A DNA stretch of 44,935 nucleotides from NCBI GenBank assembly GCA_048549915.1, contig JBLYYE010000052.1:1-44935 (forward strand). Direction: 5' to 3'. Position 1 is the first letter of the stretch. Each line of letters opens with the position of its first letter. Positions 7,851 to 16,405 of the stretch are shown one piece after another. Both the position numbers and the translations under genes were made by a program. The DNA comes from LSUCC0057 sp048549915 (GTDB taxonomy: Bacteria > Pseudomonadota > Gammaproteobacteria > Pseudomonadales > Porticoccaceae). The notes beneath the pieces were generated by a model. The model was given only the letters and a program-made list of their open reading frames with translations, was not told the origin of the DNA and did no database searches.

Positions 7851-8993
7851 GTGAGTCCCGAAAACCATCGCCCCGCCATCTTGGTTCTAGCTGATGGCAC
7901 AGTTTTTAAAGGTTCAGCTATCGGTAGTGATGGTTGTTCTGTGGGTGAGGTGGTGTTCAATACCGCTCTGACCGGTTATCAAGAGATCCTTACAGACCCC
8001 TCCTACGCTCGCCAAATAGTGACGCTCACCTACCCGCATATCGGCAATGTAGGCGTTAATCGAGAGGACAGCGAATCCTCCGGCGTGCATGTAGCTGGTT
8101 TAGTTATACGCGATCTACCGCTGCTGGCTTCCAATTTCCGCTCTGAACAGTCGCTGGACGGCTACCTCAAAGACAACAATATCCTCGGTATCGCCGATAT
8201 CGACACGCGCAAGCTGACTAAGATTTTACGCGAGAAGGGGGCCCAGAGCGGTTGCCTGATGGCCGGAGATATTGACGAGCAGCAAGCGCTAGAAGCTGCG
8301 CGCAAATTTGCCGGCCTGCAAGGCTTGGATTTGGCCCAAGAAGTCACCTGCCAACAACAGTACAGCTGGAGTGAAGGAAGCTGGCAGTTGGGCAGTGGGC
8401 ACCGCGAGGTAGCTGAACGCCCATACAAAGTGGTCGCTTACGATTTTGGCGTCAAACACAATATTTTGCGCATGCTTACCGACCGCGGCTGCGATCTCAC
8501 TGTGGTGCCGGCTAAAACTCCCGCTAGCGAAGTACTGGCAATGCAGCCCGACGGTGTGTTCCTCTCCAACGGCCCCGGTGATCCAGAGCCCTGCGACTAT
8601 GCCATTGAGGCGATCAAATCGCTGCTAGAAGCCAAAATTCCTCTATTTGGCATCTGCCTTGGTCACCAGCTGTTGGCATTGGCCTCTGGCGCAAAAACCC
8701 AAAAAATGAAGTTTGGCCATCACGGTGCCAACCACCCCGTTGAAGCTTTAGCGTCCAAAACAGTCATGATTACTAGCCAAAACCATGGTTTTGCTGTCGA
8801 TGAGGGCTCTCTGCCCGATTGCCTGGTCGCGACTCACCGCTCACTTTTTGACGGGTCGCTGCAAGGAATTGAGCGTACCGATCGCCCCGCTTTTAGCTTC
8901 CAGGGTCACCCTGAGGCGAGCCCCGGCCCGCATGAGGCCGCGGTGCTATTTGACCACTTTATAGAACTGATGGATGCTGACAAAGCTCACTGA
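7851..8993 (+). CDS. carA: Carbamoyl-phosphate synthase small (glutaminase) subunit
   Basis: A 380-residue class I glutamine amidotransferase subunit that hydrolyses glutamine and channels ammonia to CarB for carbamoyl phosphate, the shared precursor of arginine and pyrimidines. The N-terminal CarA domain is followed by the GATase domain, with nucleophile Cys269 in GICLGHQ and His353/Glu355 in GHPEAS; these are the same numbers as in E. coli. I place the start at GTG 7851, four bases after a perfect AGGAGG (7841-7846). An in-frame TTG at 7830 would put that Shine-Dalgarno inside the gene and add residues absent from homologues. A leader terminator suggests attenuation. Confidence 0.97.
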   Translation: MSPENHRPAILVLADGTVFKGSAIGSDGCSVGEVVFNTALTGYQEILTDPSYARQIVTLTYPHIGNVGVNREDSESSGVHVAGLVIRDLPLLASNFRSEQSLDGYLKDNNILGIADIDTRKLTKILREKGAQSGCLMAGDIDEQQALEAARKFAGLQGLDLAQEVTCQQQYSWSEGSWQLGSGHREVAERPYKVVAYDFGVKHNILRMLTDRGCDLTVVPAKTPASEVLAMQPDGVFLSNGPGDPEPCDYAIEAIKSLLEAKIPLFGICLGHQLLALASGAKTQKMKFGHHGANHPVEALASKTVMITSQNHGFAVDEGSLPDCLVATHRSLFDGSLQGIERTDRPAFSFQGHPEASPGPHEAAVLFDHFIELMDADKAH

Positions 8994-9062
8994 TCGCAAG
9001 ATCGAGCAGAGAGTAGCCACTTTAAAAATTAGATTAAGACAGCCGCAGGAACCCGCAGCGCT

Positions 9063-12000
9063 ATGCCAAAAAGAACCGACATAAAAAGTATCCTCATCAT
9101 TGGTGCCGGCCCGATTGTTATCGGCCAGGCGTGCGAGTTTGACTACTCCGGTGCGCAAGCGTGTAAAGCGCTTCGCGAAGAGGGCTTTAGAGTGATTTTG
9201 GTCAACTCTAACCCGGCCACCATCATGACTGATCCAGCGATGGCTGACGCCACTTACATCGAGCCTGTCGAGTGGCGCACAGTGGCAAAAATTATTGAGA
9301 AAGAGCGCCCCGATGCGCTGCTGCCGACCATGGGCGGACAAACAGCATTGAACTGTGCGCTCGATCTCTCAAAGCACGGCGTGCTAGAAGAGTTTGGTGT
9401 TGAAATGATCGGCGCCAACGCTGACGCTATCGATAAAGCGGAAGACCGCGAGCGTTTTGACAAGGCAATGAAGGCGATCGGTCTAGATACGCCTAATTCT
9501 GGTATTGCTCACAGCTTGGAAGAGGCAGAGCAGATCTCTCACCGCTTTGGCTTCCCCTGTATTATTCGCCCATCGTTCACTATGGGTGGTTCAGGTGGTG
9601 GTATCGCCTACAACCGCGAAGAGTTTGAAGAGATCTGTCGCCGTGGTCTCGATCTGTCGCCAACCAATGAGCTGTTGATCGATGAGTCGCTGATCGGCTG
9701 GAAAGAGTACGAGATGGAGGTGGTTCGCGATCGCGAGGACAACTGCATTATTATCTGCTCAATCGAAAATCTCGACCCTATGGGTATCCATACCGGTGAT
9801 TCGATCACCGTGGCACCCGCCCAGACTCTGACCGATAAAGAGTACCAAATTATGCGTAACGCCTCGCTGGCGGTATTGCGCGAAATCGGTGTAGAAACTG
9901 GCGGCTCCAATGTGCAATTTGCCGTAGACCCAGACAGCGGCAGGCTCATTGTTATTGAGATGAACCCGCGTGTTTCGCGAAGTTCGGCGCTGGCCTCTAA
10001 GGCGACCGGCTTCCCGATCGCTAAAGTGGCGGCGAAATTGGCGGTCGGTTATACCCTCAACGAGCTGCAAAACGAAATTACTGGCGGCCGCACGCCGGCC
10101 TCGTTTGAGCCGAGCATCGACTACGTGGTGACTAAAATACCACGCTTTGCTTTTGAAAAATTTAGCCAAGCTAACGCCAAACTGACCACTCAAATGAAGT
10201 CTGTCGGTGAGGTGATGGCGATTGGCCGCTCGTTCCAGGAGTCGATGCAAAAAGCACTGCGCGGCCTAGAGGTCGGCGTCAGTGGTTTTGACCCAGTGCT
10301 CGCTCCCGATCAGGCCGATCAGTCGACACTGCTCAGCGAGTTGGCAGAGGCGGGCCCCGAGCGGATTTGGTACTTGGCCGATGCAATGCGCGCCGGCATG
10401 AGTGTTGAAGAACTGTTCGATATTACCAAGATTGACCGTTGGTTCTTGGTGCAAATTGCTGACTTGATCGCAGACGAACAGCGTCTGGTCGGTCAAACCA
10501 TCGATACATTAAACCGCGATCAGCTCTATCGCCTCAAGCGCAAAGGGTTTGCCGACAAACGCCTGGCAGAACTGCTGGCGTGCAGTGAAGACGCGGTCCG
10601 CGATCACCGCCAGGCACTGGGGATTCATCCGGTTTATAAGCGTGTCGATACCTGTGCCGCAGAATTTGCCACCGATACCGCCTACATGTACTCAACCTAC
10701 GAGGAGGAGTGCGAGGCGCAGCCGAGTGACAGACAGAAAATTTTGGTGCTCGGAGGTGGTCCCAACCGCATTGGTCAGGGAATTGAGTTTGACTACTGCT
10801 GTGTTCACGCCGCGTTGGCGATGCGCGATGACGGTTACGAAACCATCATGGTTAACTGTAATCCCGAGACCGTATCCACCGATTACGACACGTCTGATCG
10901 CCTCTACTTTGAGCCCGTCACCTTGGAAGATGTCCTGGAGATCGTGCGGATAGAAAACCCCGCTGGGGTGATTGTCCAATTTGGTGGGCAGACTCCGCTG
11001 AAATTGGCGCGCGCACTTGAGGCGGCTGGGGTACCGATTGTCGGTACAACTCCAGATGCCATCGATCGCGCTGAAGACCGTGAACGCTTCCAGCAAATGA
11101 TCGATAAATTGGGTTTGTTGCAACCACCGAATGCAACTGCCCGCAGCGCCGAAGAAGCGATCGGCTTGGCCGAGAAAATTGGCTACCCGCTGGTTGTCCG
11201 CCCCTCTTATGTTCTCGGTGGCCGCGCCATGGAGATTGTCTACAAAGAAGAAGAGCTGGCGCACTATATGACCAGCGCAGTTAAGGTCTCTGACGACTCT
11301 CCTGTGCTTTTAGATTTCTTCTTGCCAACAGCCATCGAGGTCGATGTCGATGCTGTCAGCGATGGCGAAACAGTGGTTATCGGCGCGATCATGCAACATA
11401 TCGAGCAGGCAGGTATTCACTCTGGTGATTCGGCTTGCTCTCTGCCACCGTATAGTCTGCCGGCCGAAGTACAAGACGAGATGCGCGAAATCTGCCGCAA
11501 AATGGCTCTAGAGTTGGGTGTGCGTGGTCTGATGAATGTTCAGCTGGCACTCCAAGATGGCAAGATCTATGTCATCGAGGTGAATCCACGTGCCTCGCGC
11601 ACTGTCCCGTTTGTCTCAAAATGTATCGGTCGCTCGCTGGCCAAAGTGGCCGCCCGCTGCATGGTGGGTCAGACACTGGCCAGTCAAAAGTTCACCAAAG
11701 AGATTATTCCGCCCTACTTCAGTGTCAAAGAGGCGGTGTTCCCATTTAACAAGTTCCCAGGTATCGACCCCATTCTCGGTCCCGAGATGAAGTCGACCGG
11801 TGAAGTCATGGGTGTTGGCGACAGTTTTGCCGAGGCCTATGGCAAAGCCGAGCTCGGCGCCAGTGACGAGATCCCGCGCGGTGGTTCGGTATTTATCAGT
11901 GTTCGTGAGCGCGACAAAGACGGTGTTGCCGAGCTAGCTAAACGTTTTGTTGAGCTTGGCTTTACCCTTTACGCCACACGCGGCACGGCTGATGTATTGA

Positions 12001-12281
12001 TCGCAGCAGGTATTGAGGTTGAACGTGTAGCCAAAGTTAAAGAGGGCCGCCCGCACATTGTCGACATGATTAAGAGCGATAAGATCGATCTGATCGTCAA
12101 CACAACAGAGGGGCGTCAGGCGATAGCCGACTCCTCGGCGATTCGCTCAAGTGCCGAGCAACACCGAGTCTACTACACCACCACACTGGCGGGCGGCAAC
12201 GCCGTTTGCGATGCGCTGCATTACGCAGGCGATATTACCGTGCGCAAATTGCAAGATCTGCACCAACAGATTCCAGCGTAA
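9063..12281 (+). CDS. carB: Carbamoyl-phosphate synthase large subunit
   Basis: At 1072 residues it is one residue shorter than E. coli CarB and nearly identical at the N-terminus (MPKRTDIKSILIIGAGPIVI). It has two homologous ATP-grasp halves: the first phosphorylates bicarbonate, the second phosphorylates carbamate. They are followed by the allosteric MGS-like domain (from about residue 935) that senses UMP and ornithine. The repeats are visible as GAGPIVIGQACEFDYSG near residue 15 and GGGPNRIGQGIEFDYC near residue 565. It follows carA by 69 bases with no terminator, so it is the second gene of the carAB operon. The product feeds ArgF, encoded nearby on the other strand. Confidence 0.99.
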   Translation: MPKRTDIKSILIIGAGPIVIGQACEFDYSGAQACKALREEGFRVILVNSNPATIMTDPAMADATYIEPVEWRTVAKIIEKERPDALLPTMGGQTALNCALDLSKHGVLEEFGVEMIGANADAIDKAEDRERFDKAMKAIGLDTPNSGIAHSLEEAEQISHRFGFPCIIRPSFTMGGSGGGIAYNREEFEEICRRGLDLSPTNELLIDESLIGWKEYEMEVVRDREDNCIIICSIENLDPMGIHTGDSITVAPAQTLTDKEYQIMRNASLAVLREIGVETGGSNVQFAVDPDSGRLIVIEMNPRVSRSSALASKATGFPIAKVAAKLAVGYTLNELQNEITGGRTPASFEPSIDYVVTKIPRFAFEKFSQANAKLTTQMKSVGEVMAIGRSFQESMQKALRGLEVGVSGFDPVLAPDQADQSTLLSELAEAGPERIWYLADAMRAGMSVEELFDITKIDRWFLVQIADLIADEQRLVGQTIDTLNRDQLYRLKRKGFADKRLAELLACSEDAVRDHRQALGIHPVYKRVDTCAAEFATDTAYMYSTYEEECEAQPSDRQKILVLGGGPNRIGQGIEFDYCCVHAALAMRDDGYETIMVNCNPETVSTDYDTSDRLYFEPVTLEDVLEIVRIENPAGVIVQFGGQTPLKLARALEAAGVPIVGTTPDAIDRAEDRERFQQMIDKLGLLQPPNATARSAEEAIGLAEKIGYPLVVRPSYVLGGRAMEIVYKEEELAHYMTSAVKVSDDSPVLLDFFLPTAIEVDVDAVSDGETVVIGAIMQHIEQAGIHSGDSACSLPPYSLPAEVQDEMREICRKMALELGVRGLMNVQLALQDGKIYVIEVNPRASRTVPFVSKCIGRSLAKVAARCMVGQTLASQKFTKEIIPPYFSVKEAVFPFNKFPGIDPILGPEMKSTGEVMGVGDSFAEAYGKAELGASDEIPRGGSVFISVRERDKDGVAELAKRFVELGFTLYATRGTADVLIAAGIEVERVAKVKEGRPHIVDMIKSDKIDLIVNTTEGRQAIADSSAIRSSAEQHRVYYTTTLAGGNAVCDALHYAGDITVRKLQDLHQQIPA

Positions 12282-12298
12282 GCGGTAGGAGAGAATAA

Positions 12299-12778
12299 AT
12301 GCAAAAGAGTCCTATGACGGTCCAAGGTGAAGCAGCACTGCGCGAAGAGCTTGACCGCTTGAAAAAACAAGACCGCCCCAAAGTGATTGCGGCGATTGCA
12401 GAGGCGCGTGAACACGGCGATCTCAAAGAGAACGCGGAATACCACGCGGCGCGCGAGCAGCAAGGTTTTATTGAAGGACGTATTCAAGATATTGAAGCCA
12501 AATTGAGCAACGCTCAGATTATCGATATCAGTAAAATTCCCGCCGCCGATAAAGTAATTTTTGGCGCTACGGTAACCATCTTAAATGTTGAAACAGAGGC
12601 GACAGTCACCTACACCATCGTCGGTGATGATGAGGCTGATGTGAAATCCAACAAAATCTCCTATCAATCGCCGATTGCGCGCGCACTTATCGGCAAAGAG
12701 ATTGGTGATGTTGTCGCGGTACAAACGCCCGGTGGCGAGGTGGAATACGAGATTGACGAGGTAGATTACGCCGGATAA
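12299..12778 (+). CDS. greA: Transcription elongation factor GreA
   Basis: A 159-residue protein with the N-terminal antiparallel coiled coil carrying the acidic tip (AREHGDLKENAEYHAAREQQ, about residues 37-56) and the C-terminal FKBP-like domain. GreA enters the RNA polymerase secondary channel and stimulates cleavage of backtracked transcripts. The ATG at 12299 has TAGGAGA about six bases upstream; the second ATG at 12314 is less likely because homologues keep the MQxxPMT start. It lies 17 bases after carB, as in Pseudomonas, and is closed by a strong bidirectional terminator. Confidence 0.98.
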   Translation: MQKSPMTVQGEAALREELDRLKKQDRPKVIAAIAEAREHGDLKENAEYHAAREQQGFIEGRIQDIEAKLSNAQIIDISKIPAADKVIFGATVTILNVETEATVTYTIVGDDEADVKSNKISYQSPIARALIGKEIGDVVAVQTPGGEVEYEIDEVDYAG

Positions 12779-12787
12779 TGGTCTCGA

Positions 12788-12829
12788 CATAAAAAAACCG
12801 CCGCTGGTGACAGCGGCGGTTTTTTTATG
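12788..12829. terminator. bidirectional terminator between greA and argF
   Basis: A perfect 19-bp inverted repeat (12788-12806 and 12811-12829) has a GTGA loop. The GC-rich core CCGCCGCTG is flanked by A7 and T7, so it works in both directions. It ends greA on the plus strand and argF on the minus strand. Confidence 0.93.
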
Positions 12830-12838
12830 TCCGAATCA

Positions 12839-13747
12839 CTATACCCCAAGTAGAAACGCCATCAAGGCCTTCTGCGCGTGCAGGCGGTTTTCCGCCTCCT
12901 CCCAGACGACCGAGATGCGTTCATCCTCAAGTAACTCGGCAGAGACCTCTTCGCCGCGGTGGGCGGGTAAGCAGTGCATAAACAGCACATCGTCAGCAGC
13001 GCTGTCGAGCAGTGCGTGGTTAACTTGGAAGCCATCAAAACGCGCCAATCTCTCAGCTTGCTCTTGTTCTTGGCCCATAGAGGCAAAAACATCGGTCGTA
13101 ACTAAGTGCGAGCCGCGCACAGCTTGCTCCGGAGTGTGGCCAATGGTGGCGCGGCCACCTGCAGCTGCGAGAATCTCGGCATTGGGTTCGTAGCCTTTGG
13201 GAGTGGCTATGCGCAGTTCGAAATCGAGGATTGCTGCGGCGTTAATCCAAGAGTGACACATGTTGTTGCCATCGCCAATCCAGCTGACGGTTTTGCCGCT
13301 TAAGCTGCCGCGAGCTTCGGTGAAGGTTTGGATGTCTGCCAACAGCTGGCAGGGGTGATAGTCATCCGAGAGCGCATTGATGACAGGCACCTGTGAGTAC
13401 TCTGCAAACCGTTCGATTTTATCGTGGCCGAAGGTGCGAATCATGACGATATCGACCATGCGTGAAATCACTCGCGCACTGTCCTCAATCGGTTCGCCGC
13501 GCCCCAGCTGGGTATCGTTTGGCGAGAGAAATAGAGCACTGCCGCCGAGCTGCGCCATGCCGGCTTCAAACGAGACGCGGGTGCGTGTTGAGGATTTTTC
13601 GAAAATCATCGCCAACACTTTGCCACTTAGCAGTGGGTGTTCGGTGGCGCTGCGCTGGAGTTTTTTAAGCTGTTGAGCGCGGTCGATAACCCCCATCAAC
13701 TCGTCGGCGCTGAGATCGCGCAGGGTTAAAAAGTGGCGGTTAGACAT
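12839..13747 (-). CDS. argF: Ornithine carbamoyltransferase (anabolic)
   Basis: A 302-residue cytosolic transcarbamylase that joins carbamoyl phosphate and ornithine to give citrulline. Carbamoyl-phosphate residues are seen in STRTR (53-57) and HPCQ (131-134), and the ornithine-side Cys in HCLP (258-261). The short length and the absence of the arcA/arcC deiminase genes nearby favour the anabolic enzyme over catabolic ArcB. The ATG has AGGAG six bases upstream. It follows argD on the minus strand after 23 bases, so argD-argF form an operon supplying and using ornithine. Confidence 0.96.
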   Translation of the reverse strand: MSNRHFLTLRDLSADELMGVIDRAQQLKKLQRSATEHPLLSGKVLAMIFEKSSTRTRVSFEAGMAQLGGSALFLSPNDTQLGRGEPIEDSARVISRMVDIVMIRTFGHDKIERFAEYSQVPVINALSDDYHPCQLLADIQTFTEARGSLSGKTVSWIGDGNNMCHSWINAAAILDFELRIATPKGYEPNAEILAAAGGRATIGHTPEQAVRGSHLVTTDVFASMGQEQEQAERLARFDGFQVNHALLDSAADDVLFMHCLPAHRGEEVSAELLEDERISVVWEEAENRLHAQKALMAFLLGV

Positions 13748-13770
13748 AAACAGCTCCTAAATTGCAGGCT

Positions 13771-14961
13771 TTAAACTGCAGAGGTTGCGGTGTGATGCTC
13801 ATCAATTAGGGCAATCACAGTTTCGATCACTTGATCTGCCTGGGCGTCACTCATGATCAGCGGCGGCAGCAAGCGCACGGTATTGCCAGCAGTGACATTG
13901 AGTACCAGGCCAGTATCGAGCGCTTTTTGGAATAGATCGGGACAGTCGTGTTTGAGCTCTATACCAATCATTAAACCGACAGCGCGGATCTCTTTGACGG
14001 CTGGATGGTTGCCGATGCGTTCACAAAAAGCACTGGCCAGATAGAACCCAAGTTGAGCGGCGCGCTGTTCGAGCTGATCGCGTTCTATGACATTTAGAGT
14101 TGCCAATGCAGCAGCACAGGCGAGTGGATTACCACCGAAGGTAGAGCCGTGGTTGCCTGGCTGCATTAATCCGTCGGCGCGTTTTGCAACCATGCAAACA
14201 CCAATTGGCATACCGTTGCCGAGCCCTTTAGCGGTGGTGACCACATCTGGAAGTATGGCACTGTGTTGGTAGGCGAAAAATTTTCCAGTACGCGCATTGC
14301 CGGTCTGTATTTCGTCACAAATTAATAACCAATCGTGTTCATCGCAAAGCGCGCGCAGTCTTGGCAAATACTCTTTGTTGGGCACGCGAATACCGCCTTC
14401 GCCCTGTATGGGTTCCACCATAACTGCGCAGACATCGTTGTTATTTTTGGCTATTTCCTCAATGGCCTCGACATCGTCGTAGGGCGCGCGAGCAAAACCT
14501 GACACCAATGGTTCAAAACCGGCGTGAACTTTGCGATTGCCAGTGGCGCTGAGTGTCGCCATTGTGCGACCGTGAAAGGATTGGTTGGTAACAATCACCG
14601 TTGGCTTGGCAATCCCTTTGCGATGGCCGTGCAGGCGAGCTAATTTAATCGCTGCTTCATTGGCTTCGGCCCCAGAATTAGCAAAGAACATATTGCTCAT
14701 GCCGGAGAGATCGCGAAGTTTCTCGCCGAGTTGTTCTTGTTTGGGGATATTGAAATAGTTTGAACAGTGCAGCAGCTTACCCGCCTGTTCAGCTATAGCA
14801 GCGGTCACCTCGGGGTGGCTGTGGCCCAGCCCACAGACGGCTATACCTGAAAGGGCATCTAAGTAGCGGCGCTGTTGGTCATCCCACAGGTAGCAGCCTT
14901 CGCCGCGCACCAGTGTGGTGGAGCGCAAACCATAGGTATTCATTAAAGCCGGTGAGGTCAT
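13771..14961 (-). CDS. argD: Acetylornithine aminotransferase (class III)
   Basis: A 396-residue PLP-dependent aminotransferase. It transfers an amino group from glutamate to N-acetylglutamate semialdehyde in arginine synthesis, and in many proteobacteria also serves N-succinyl-DAP synthesis in the lysine pathway. Motifs are NSGAEANEAAIK (95-106), ICDEIQTG (214-221, with Asp216 contacting PLP) and the PLP lysine Lys245 in TTAKGLGNGMPIG. The following NARTG replaces the usual GxGRTG. The ATG has GGAGA six bases upstream. It lies downstream of the PepSY gene on the same strand but is separated by a terminator hairpin. Confidence 0.93.
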   Translation of the reverse strand: MTSPALMNTYGLRSTTLVRGEGCYLWDDQQRRYLDALSGIAVCGLGHSHPEVTAAIAEQAGKLLHCSNYFNIPKQEQLGEKLRDLSGMSNMFFANSGAEANEAAIKLARLHGHRKGIAKPTVIVTNQSFHGRTMATLSATGNRKVHAGFEPLVSGFARAPYDDVEAIEEIAKNNNDVCAVMVEPIQGEGGIRVPNKEYLPRLRALCDEHDWLLICDEIQTGNARTGKFFAYQHSAILPDVVTTAKGLGNGMPIGVCMVAKRADGLMQPGNHGSTFGGNPLACAAALATLNVIERDQLEQRAAQLGFYLASAFCERIGNHPAVKEIRAVGLMIGIELKHDCPDLFQKALDTGLVLNVTAGNTVRLLPPLIMSDAQADQVIETVIALIDEHHTATSAV

Positions 14962-14994
14962 TCACGGTCTCCAACGGTAGCGGTATCAAAAATT

Positions 14995-15015
14995 AAAAAA
15001 GGCAGCGTCGCTGCC
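14995..15015 (-). terminator. terminator after the porin-FMN-PepSY operon
   Basis: On the minus strand, GGCAGC-GAC-GCTGCC (15015-15001) is followed by six T (15000-14995). It separates the Fur-type operon from argD. Because a promoter-like pair lies upstream of it, it could also act in the argD leader. Confidence 0.72.
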
Positions 15016-15058
15016 CATATGCTGTCTCGGTTTTCTGCCAGTGTTGGCCCAGCATCTA

Positions 15059-15087
15059 ATGGTAACGGGCTTTATCGTTGCTGGCAA
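15059..15087 (-). promoter_or_regulatory. possible argD promoter upstream of the hairpin
   Basis: On the minus strand, TTGCCA (15087-15082, 5/6) is followed after 17 bases by TACCAT (15064-15059, 4/6). Transcription would begin near 15052 and meet the hairpin at 15015-15001 before reaching argD. No ArgR-type box is visible. Confidence 0.4.
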
Positions 15088-15092
15088 TTGAG

Positions 15093-15818
15093 CTAGCGGG
15101 AGCGGCGAATAAAACTCCACAGGCCTGTCACTGCTAAAAGGCTAAACAACACTCCGGCAATATCCACCACCCAGATACCGATCACGCCAAACAGGCGACC
15201 ACTGTGCAGATCTAGTAGCAGCGTCTGCACAGAGATCCCCGCTGCTTGAGTGTTCTGTTGAGGGTCGGGTAAGGCTTGTGTCGGTGCAATAGCGGTGGCG
15301 GAAAAAAGATCGATATCGAGCTGCCAGCGCCGACCATCACTGTGCATGCCGACAACTTGATTGTCGGTGATGTCGAGAGCGACTAAGCCGTCTGGCAGCC
15401 CCTCGAGTGGCGTCCAGATATCAAAAAGCTCGCCTGATGCAGTGACGACTATGAGCTCTTGTCCACACAGCAGTAGACCGAGTTGCGTGCTGAATTGGCC
15501 GCTGTCGAGAAGCGGAGGCGTACAGCTGGTCAGAGGTTGATCGTTGCGATAGAGCTTGCCAACCAACGGCCCATCGGCTGCATGGCTGCGCAGCTCGTAG
15601 TGCTGACTGTGCACTGTTGCAGACGGCACAGCTTGTCCATCTAGACCATACCATTTGAGTAGTGTGGGGTGGTTGAGAGTCGTTTTAGATAACCCCAGAC
15701 GGTCTGTATGGTTGAGTGCAATGCCGGTAACGCAGAGCAAAATCAGTAGCCAAAACAGACCAACACCCACTTTACTGTGCCAACGCATGGCAGCAGAGAC
15801 TCGTGTTTTTTTGCCCAT
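15093..15818 (-). CDS. PepSY-type inner-membrane protein, two helices, putative haem site
   Basis: A 241-residue protein with one N-terminal helix (about 18-35), a periplasmic domain of about 165 residues and a C-terminal helix (about 209-236). The helix-flanking patterns MRWHSKVG...VTGIALNH (His14, His37) and LDLHSGRLFG...VTGLWSFIRR (His205) are those of the PepSY-associated membrane family. In that family conserved His residues are thought to bind haem, and members such as FoxB and FpvG take part in ferric-siderophore reduction. It is the last gene of a three-gene operon, 26 bases after the FMN-binding gene. I infer a role passing electrons from the membrane to the periplasmic flavoprotein; the exact substrate is unknown. 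Confidence 0.72.
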   Translation of the reverse strand: MGKKTRVSAAMRWHSKVGVGLFWLLILLCVTGIALNHTDRLGLSKTTLNHPTLLKWYGLDGQAVPSATVHSQHYELRSHAADGPLVGKLYRNDQPLTSCTPPLLDSGQFSTQLGLLLCGQELIVVTASGELFDIWTPLEGLPDGLVALDITDNQVVGMHSDGRRWQLDIDLFSATAIAPTQALPDPQQNTQAAGISVQTLLLDLHSGRLFGVIGIWVVDIAGVLFSLLAVTGLWSFIRRSR

Positions 15819-15844
15819 TTGAGCTCCCCAGTGAACCGGGCTAG

Positions 15845-16405
15845 TTAGATAGGCTCTAACTGTTCGGCGTAAAAGAGCGCTAGTTTAGCAACTGCATTGA
15901 CCGCGCGCACGGATAAGGTAGCGCCAGTAATGCCGTCGATGTTTTGGCTCAGTCTGCTCTGTTCAAGGCGCGCATTGCGGTACTGGGCGGTGTAGGCGGG
16001 GAAGCGCACCTCCCAGCCTCGGCTCTCTCTAAAAGCGAGTATCTCAACGCCGACAATGGTACCGCTTTCTACAACCACACCGATGGTAATAGGTAGCTCT
16101 TTGCCAATTTCGTTCATTACCCATGCGCTGCGCAAGCCATCAGCAGAGCGCTGATAACGCACCCGCAGCCCGCTCGGTTTGCGTCCTAACAGGGGTTCTG
16201 CCGCATTCTTCAGCTCCTCGGTGAGCCACAACTGACCACGCTGAGTCGGTTGTTCAGCAAAGTAGCGAGCGCTAAATTCTTCCTGGTTCAAATAGACTTC
16301 AGCATGCACTACTGATGCCGTCCAGCAAGAGAACAACAACAATAACAAGCCAACTCCAACTCTGCGTGACGCGCGCGAATGGATTTTTGCTGAGTGCGCC
16401 GCCAT
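15845..16405 (-). CDS. Exported FMN-binding domain protein with flavinylation motif
   Basis: A 186-residue protein. Residues 1-35 form a Sec signal peptide (basic start, hydrophobic LLLLLFSCWTA, likely cleavage after VHA). The mature part is a compact FMN-binding domain of the NqrC/RnfG type. The motif DGITGAT (157-163) fits the ApbE flavin-transferase consensus Dgx(t/s)GAT, in which FMN is linked to the final Thr, here Thr163. This indicates a periplasmic, covalently flavinylated electron carrier. The start ATG overlaps the porin stop codon by one base (TGATG), so translation is coupled. No apbE gene lies in the window. The electron donor is probably the adjacent PepSY protein; the acceptor is unknown. 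Confidence 0.8.
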   Translation of the reverse strand: MAAHSAKIHSRASRRVGVGLLLLLFSCWTASVVHAEVYLNQEEFSARYFAEQPTQRGQLWLTEELKNAAEPLLGRKPSGLRVRYQRSADGLRSAWVMNEIGKELPITIGVVVESGTIVGVEILAFRESRGWEVRFPAYTAQYRNARLEQSRLSQNIDGITGATLSVRAVNAVAKLALFYAEQLEPI

